Shown piece after piece: positions 60,029-64,000 of a stretch of DNA of 64,000 nt (position 1 is the stretch's first letter; the number at the start of each line of letters is the position of its first letter). A model generated the notes under the pieces. The model was not told the DNA's origin and made no database searches. It worked only from the letters and a program-made list of their open reading frames with translations. The translations under genes and the position numbers were made by a program. The DNA lies in the NCBI RefSeq assembly GCF_003703975.1, contig NZ_QTJY01000004.1, positions 124,001 through 188,000 of the forward strand. Direction: 5' to 3'. This stretch comes from Larkinella soli (GTDB taxonomy: Bacteria > Bacteroidota > Bacteroidia > Cytophagales > Spirosomataceae).

Positions 60029-61783
60029 ATGCCTCGAATACCGTCGCGTTTTATCCCTCTGCTGATCGTTCTGGCCGGGGCGCTGTTCTATTTTCCCTTT
60101 CTGGGACGGGTTCACCTGTTCGACTGGGACGAGATCAACTTCGCCGAATCAGCGCGGGAGATGATCGTAACGGGCAACTATACCCGCGTACAGATCAATT
60201 TTCAGCCGTTCTGGGAAAAACCGCCCCTGTTTTTCTGGATGCAGGTGCTGGCGATGAAAACCTTCGGGATCGGGGAGTATGCCGCCCGGTTTCCGAATGC
60301 GGTGGTCGGTGTCGTTACGCTCGTGGTACTGTTCGGCATCGGCCGCCAACTGGTCGACCGGCGGTTTGGCCTGCTCTGGGCGCTGGCGTATTTCGGTTCG
60401 CTGACGCCCCACTTGTATTTCAAGTCGGGCATCATCGATCCGACGTTCAATCTCTTCATCTTTCTGGGCGTCTGGTTCATCAGCCGGGCCGTGGCGGCCT
60501 ACGGCAGCGCTTCAGCCACGCGGTTAGCGGCCCTGTCAGGGTTGTTCGTCGGGCTGGCCGTGTTGACGAAAGGGCCGGTCGGCGGGTTGCTGGTGGGCCT
60601 GACGTTCCTGATCTACTGGGGTTTCCGGCGGTTCCGCCCGATTCTCGGCTTCGGCAACGGCGCGCTTTTTTTTCTCTGCGCGCTGGCGGTGGCCTCGGTA
60701 TGGTTCGGGCTGGAGCTGATCAAGAACGGGTTCTGGTTCTTCGAAGAATTTCTGCGGTATCAGGTCCGGCTGTTCTCGACACCCGACGCCGGGCATCAGC
60801 AACCGTTTTATTATCACTTTCTGGTGGTGCTTCTGGGTTGCTTTCCAATGTCGCTGTTTGCCATTCGCGGCTTTCGGCATCGGTTTCGGCCGGTGGTTGC
60901 GGGTGACCGCTCCGAACGCGCAACCGGAATGGCGGATTACAAATCCGCGGCAGGGGGAGGAGCGACTGCCGGCGGTTCGGATTACAAATCCGGACGAGCA
61001 GTCGAACGGGCGGAGGATTTTCGATTCTGGATGGTCATTCTGTTCTGGGTGGTGATGATCCTGTTCTCCATTGTGAAGACCAAGATCGTGCATTATTCCT
61101 CGATGGCCTGGTTTCCGGTTTCCTTTCTGGCGGCCACGGTATTGTACGCTTACCTGAACGGAGAACTGAAATGGAACCGCTGGCTGACCGTCGGCATTGC
61201 CCTCATCGGCGGGGTACTGGCCCTGGCCATTGCCGCCCTGCCGGTGATCGGCCTTTATACCGACCAGTTGATTCCCTACGTTAAAGACCGGTTTGCGGCC
61301 GCCAACCTGACGGCCCCCGTCGAGTGGGACGGCTGGGAGTGGGTCATCGGACTGGCCTACGGGCTGCTGATTGCCTGGGCGCTATGGTTCCGGTCCCGGC
61401 GGCCGGTGCTGGGGACGGTGGCTCTCTTTCTGGCGACTCCGCTGCTGCTCTGGTTCGTTCTGCCGGTGATCGTGCCGAAAATCGAGCGCTATACGCAGGG
61501 CGCCGTCATCGACTTCTACGAAGCCAAGCAGGAGCAGGACATTTACATCGAGCCAATCGGCTACAAAAGCTACGCCCATCTGTTTTACTTCCGCAAGCAG
61601 CCCCAGACCAACCCGAACAGCTACCGGGAAGACTGGCTCATCAACGGCCCCGTCGACAAACCGACATTTTTCGTGACCCGCAACATCAACCTCGACCAGT
61701 ACCGCTATAACCCCAACCTCGAGGTGATCGGCGAGGAAAGCGGGTTCGTGTTCCTGCGTCGAAAGCCGTCTTTCATCAAGTAA
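60029..61783 (+). CDS. GT39-family membrane glycosyltransferase (ArnT-like) with inserted repeat
   Basis: A 584-residue polytopic protein. The first loop has FDWDEINFAESAREMI with the acidic pair of the ArnT/PMT group and NFQPFWEKPPLFFW, and the later KTKIVHYSSMAWFP is typical. It likely transfers a sugar from a polyprenyl phosphate carrier in the periplasm. A palindromic repeat at 60909-61004 adds about 32 residues, with two ADYKS/SDYKS copies, in a loop between membrane segments (after GFRHRFRPVVAG). The frame is intact. Confidence 0.9.
   Translation: MPRIPSRFIPLLIVLAGALFYFPFLGRVHLFDWDEINFAESAREMIVTGNYTRVQINFQPFWEKPPLFFWMQVLAMKTFGIGEYAARFPNAVVGVVTLVVLFGIGRQLVDRRFGLLWALAYFGSLTPHLYFKSGIIDPTFNLFIFLGVWFISRAVAAYGSASATRLAALSGLFVGLAVLTKGPVGGLLVGLTFLIYWGFRRFRPILGFGNGALFFLCALAVASVWFGLELIKNGFWFFEEFLRYQVRLFSTPDAGHQQPFYYHFLVVLLGCFPMSLFAIRGFRHRFRPVVAGDRSERATGMADYKSAAGGGATAGGSDYKSGRAVERAEDFRFWMVILFWVVMILFSIVKTKIVHYSSMAWFPVSFLAATVLYAYLNGELKWNRWLTVGIALIGGVLALAIAALPVIGLYTDQLIPYVKDRFAAANLTAPVEWDGWEWVIGLAYGLLIAWALWFRSRRPVLGTVALFLATPLLLWFVLPVIVPKIERYTQGAVIDFYEAKQEQDIYIEPIGYKSYAHLFYFRKQPQTNPNSYREDWLINGPVDKPTFFVTRNINLDQYRYNPNLEVIGEESGFVFLRRKPSFIK
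60909..61004. repeat. palindromic repeat family C, in-frame inside the GT39 gene
   Basis: Two hairpins of the form CGGATT, ACA, AATCCG (60932-60948 and 60978-60992). The second sits inside a longer pair CGACTGC (60963-60969) and GCAGTCG (60998-61004); the first lies inside GCTCC (60909-60913) and GGAGC (60959-60963). It is read through in frame. Confidence 0.8.
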
Positions 61784-61799
61784 GCGCCGGAACTACGAT

Positions 61800-62738
61800 T
61801 TAAGATTGGAAAGCCAGTTGGATGAAAGCCGCCAGTTCCATCAGCCAGGCCACGCCGAGGTGGATGATGATGCCGCCCCAGATGCTGCGCGTCCGGAGGG
61901 CGATGACGCCGAGGATGTAACCGCCGAAGATGGAGCTGATCGTTTCGCCGGGCGGCTTCCCGAAGTGGATGAACGCATACGTGACCACCATCGGCAGAAC
62001 GGCCCCGCGGCCCAGAATCCGGCTCATGCCGATCACCAGAAAGCCCCGGAACATCAGCTCCGTCGGGACGAAATCCCAGCCGTAGGCCAGTTCATAAATG
62101 ACGGCCGTTACCCAGGTCGGTACGTTGAAAAACTCGTCGGCTTCGGTGTCCCGGTAGGTAGGGTAGGTTTCCAGAAAGGAGGGCTGGAAAGAGGCATAGG
62201 TGATCAGCGGAGCCATGCAGAGCAGCAGGATGAAGTAGATCCGCAGCCCCTTCCATTTGGGCCGCATCCCATAGAAGCCGTTTTTCTCCTTTTCCGCAAA
62301 CCAGTAAAACAGCAGCAGCGGCAGCAGCACCGTCACCAGCGAGTGCAGGTTGCGCAGGCAGTAGAAGGCGAAACGGTAAATCGCGCCGTCCAGTAGCCGG
62401 TGACTCCAGTCGTTGAATCCGTAGAACCCGGCATAGACCGCATACACCGCCAGCCCGAACAGGCTATACAGCCAGAAATCCCGCGATTGCCAGACCTCCG
62501 TCTGCCCGTGAAACCGGGTCCAGAGGCCCACACCGGTATAGTAGGCGAAGGCATAGAGGAGAAAATAATAGACAATCCGGATGTTTTGGCCCCGGTAGGC
62601 GTCGATGTAGGAATCCTCGAAATCGAGGTAGTAATTCAGACCGATGCAGGCGGCCAGAAAGACCGCAGTCACGGCATACAGGTCCGGGCGGAAATCGGCT
62701 TTCAGGTAGTCACGGAGGTAACGGATGATCGTACGCAT
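61800..62738 (-). CDS. CPBP-family intramembrane protease-like protein
   Basis: A 312-residue polytopic membrane protein of the CAAX/CPBP (PF02517) family. The motifs are PTELMFRGFLVIG (the usual EExxR motif is TELMFRG here, with T in place of the first E), TYAFIHFGKPPGE with the metal-binding histidine and IIIHLGVAWL. Loss of one glutamate leaves activity uncertain. The ATG at 62738 (MRTIIRYL) is chosen over 62759. It is convergent with the GT39 gene. Confidence 0.82.
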   Translation of the reverse strand: MRTIIRYLRDYLKADFRPDLYAVTAVFLAACIGLNYYLDFEDSYIDAYRGQNIRIVYYFLLYAFAYYTGVGLWTRFHGQTEVWQSRDFWLYSLFGLAVYAVYAGFYGFNDWSHRLLDGAIYRFAFYCLRNLHSLVTVLLPLLLFYWFAEKEKNGFYGMRPKWKGLRIYFILLLCMAPLITYASFQPSFLETYPTYRDTEADEFFNVPTWVTAVIYELAYGWDFVPTELMFRGFLVIGMSRILGRGAVLPMVVTYAFIHFGKPPGETISSIFGGYILGVIALRTRSIWGGIIIHLGVAWLMELAAFIQLAFQS

Positions 62739-62840
62739 GGCGGCCCGAAATTGGCACAATCCGGACAGGAAACCAACCAGCCCACGCTTGTAAGGATCAG
62801 ATGGTTGGCTGAATTGCGGATTCGGTTCGATGAAGCGGTT

Positions 62841-63773
62841 TCACTGCCCTTCGGCCAGCTGGTTCACCAGCGCCGGCACTTCGGGTTCTCCTTTGAAAAA
62901 CGCGCCTTTTTTGCCGCGCGTCAGCGCCCAGCGGTGCAGCCAGGAAATGCCGCCCCGGCCCACATACCGGTCTTCCGAGCGGTACGCTTCGTCTTTCAGG
63001 GCATCTTCTAAAGAGATAAACGAATAACCCCGGTTTTTCAGCCGGCGCAGCAGCTCACCGAAATAATGGGCGTTGATGCTGTTGGCATGAATCAGCAGCG
63101 TCTGCGGAATCTGCCGCCCGAACAGCGAGTCGGTCTGCGCTTCGTAATACCCGACCACAGCCGTCATATAGTCCAGATACTGCCGCCCGACTTCTCCGGC
63201 CGTTGCCGTATCCCCTTTCAGCAGGGCTTTGTCGAAGGCCAGCGAAAACAGGTAATCGGAGTTATCGACCGTGACGGGCGCTTCGCGGTATTGGTGCTGC
63301 ACCAGAAAGCGTTCCAGCGAATCTTTCTTACCGGGCGTGTCGCCTTTCCGCAGAAAGGGGTGCCGGAAATACCGGAACGGTTTTCCCTGCCGGCTGACTA
63401 AATCCCGCGTGATCTTCTCCCCGCCGGAAACGTCGTCGAGGTATTCCCGAATCGATATCCGGTTGAGGTCTTTATGCGCGAACGTGTGGTTACCCAGTTC
63501 ATAGCCGGCCTCCAGCCACTGCTTCAGGATGGCAACCTGGTCCGGGTCGGGCGCGCCGTCGCGGTAAAGCCACTGCGAAACTACGAAGCCGATGGCCGGA
63601 ACCTGGTACTCCCGGAAGTGATGCAGCAGCCGCCGGGTCATGGCCATCCGGTCGGCGGGTGTCCGGTAAAATCGGGAAACCGTGGGCAGATCGTCGACCG
63701 TGACGACGATTTGTTTCTGGGCCTGGAGGGAAAAAGCCGTCGGCAGGCAGAGGAGGAGAAGCCAAAAGCGCAT
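62841..63773 (-). CDS. secreted polysaccharide deacetylase
   Basis: A NodB-like deacetylase with a signal peptide (MRFWLLLLCLPTAFSLQAQ). Motif 1 is VVTVDDLPTVS with the catalytic/metal aspartates, motif 2 is GYELGNHTFAHKDLN with the two histidines, motif 3 is FRYFRHPFLRKGDT and motif 4 holds LLIHANSIN. It removes acetyl groups from an N-acetylated sugar polymer in the envelope; the substrate is unknown. The frame is open to 63908, but the ATG at 63773 places the signal peptide first. Confidence 0.9.
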   Translation of the reverse strand: MRFWLLLLCLPTAFSLQAQKQIVVTVDDLPTVSRFYRTPADRMAMTRRLLHHFREYQVPAIGFVVSQWLYRDGAPDPDQVAILKQWLEAGYELGNHTFAHKDLNRISIREYLDDVSGGEKITRDLVSRQGKPFRYFRHPFLRKGDTPGKKDSLERFLVQHQYREAPVTVDNSDYLFSLAFDKALLKGDTATAGEVGRQYLDYMTAVVGYYEAQTDSLFGRQIPQTLLIHANSINAHYFGELLRRLKNRGYSFISLEDALKDEAYRSEDRYVGRGGISWLHRWALTRGKKGAFFKGEPEVPALVNQLAEGQ

Positions 63774-63849
63774 CGGTTTTCGGGCGGAGGTTTGGCGCAA
63801 AGATGGGCAAACTATTTCAAATGTTCCGGCAATCGCTATACTTGTAACC

Positions 63850-64000
63850 ATGTTACTGTTTATCATCACGCTTACCACCCTGGCCGTAATCATCCGGATC
63901 GTGGCCAATCCGCTTTCGAACGTTTTTCAGAAGCAGCTCACCCAGCGGTCGGCCGAACCGCTCTTCGTAACCTCGGCCACCTACGGTTTTCTGAGCCTGC
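63850..64000 (+). CDS. N-terminal part of an EamA-like (DMT) transporter
   Basis: The first 50 codons read MLLFIITLTTLAVIIRIVANPLSNV, QKQLTQRSAEPLFVTSATYGF, SL and then leave the window. The early NP-x-SNVFQKQL layout fits the first helix of drug/metabolite-type transporters, but the assignment rests on the N-terminal fragment. TATACTTG at 63837-63844 resembles a promoter core but lies only 5 bases before the ATG. Confidence 0.55.
   Translation, partial: MLLFIITLTTLAVIIRIVANPLSNVFQKQLTQRSAEPLFVTSATYGFLSL

Overview
The window reads as one chromosomal stretch of an aerobic, GC-rich member of the Bacteroidota, most likely order Cytophagales near Spirosoma, Larkinella or Rudanella. This is inference from gene content and signals. 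Several genes have the Bacteroidota promoter core TAnnTTTG at a sensible distance, many starts lack a Shine-Dalgarno sequence, and the gene families are typical of that group: secreted Gfo/Idh/MocA, ThuA and DUF1080 proteins, SGLT-like symporters, GH3-fold adenylating enzyme, and a yceD-rpmF-plsX-fabH-efp-accB-accC block. No rRNA, tRNA, transposase, prophage or CRISPR array was seen.

Layout. 0-5 kb: penicillin-binding protein 1C, a secreted Gfo/Idh/MocA oxidoreductase, a ThuA protein and a Nudix hydrolase. 5-13 kb: two sodium:solute symporters, myo-inositol oxygenase with all six iron ligands, a PIN toxin-antitoxin pair, a class C beta-lactamase-like hydrolase, a leucine-rich-repeat protein and a DUF1080 protein. 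12.8-18.4 kb: a three-gene operon of a secreted glycosidase-like protein, a TonB-dependent receptor and a secreted esterase. 18.5-27 kb: three further PIN toxin-antitoxin pairs around a sugar-acid cluster (glucarate dehydratase, an exported mannonate-dehydratase-like protein, GntP permease, HpcH/HpaI aldolase). 27-36.6 kb: mixed genes, including a metallopeptidase, SDR, GH3-like protein, M23 peptidase, an HNH endonuclease that may be a type IV restriction enzyme, signal peptidase I and an AraC regulator divergent from a quinone reductase. 36.6-42 kb: fatty-acid and translation housekeeping operon. 42-44.4 kb: a GT39-like membrane glycosyltransferase and a PAP2 phosphatase. 44.4-60 kb: nitrate assimilation. 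60-64 kb: a second GT39 protein, a CPBP protease, a polysaccharide deacetylase and the start of an EamA-like transporter.

How genes work together. The nitrate block is close to complete: outer-membrane porin, NarK-type transporter, a molybdenum nitrate reductase fused to its own FAD/NAD and [2Fe-2S] modules, a rubredoxin-tailed protein with a siroheme-reductase-like fold, MogA for molybdenum cofactor, CobA for siroheme, NirB and NirD, and a NarX-like sensor kinase with no partner regulator in view. The two divergent nitrate operons carry the same 17-base motif 11-13 bases before their first start codons. The sugar-acid genes make a plausible route from inositol to glucuronate and from glucarate to pyruvate plus tartronate semialdehyde.

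The least expected material is repetitive. Three unrelated palindromic repeat families are present. Two of them lie in frame inside coding sequences (pbpC, a GT39 gene and apparently nirB) and add peptides to these proteins; other copies sit directly after stop codons. A separate 60-base element, identical in two copies and degraded in a third, precedes three of the four PIN toxin-antitoxin operons. One toxin is cut by a premature stop, and two other genes show single-base frameshifts in homopolymers.
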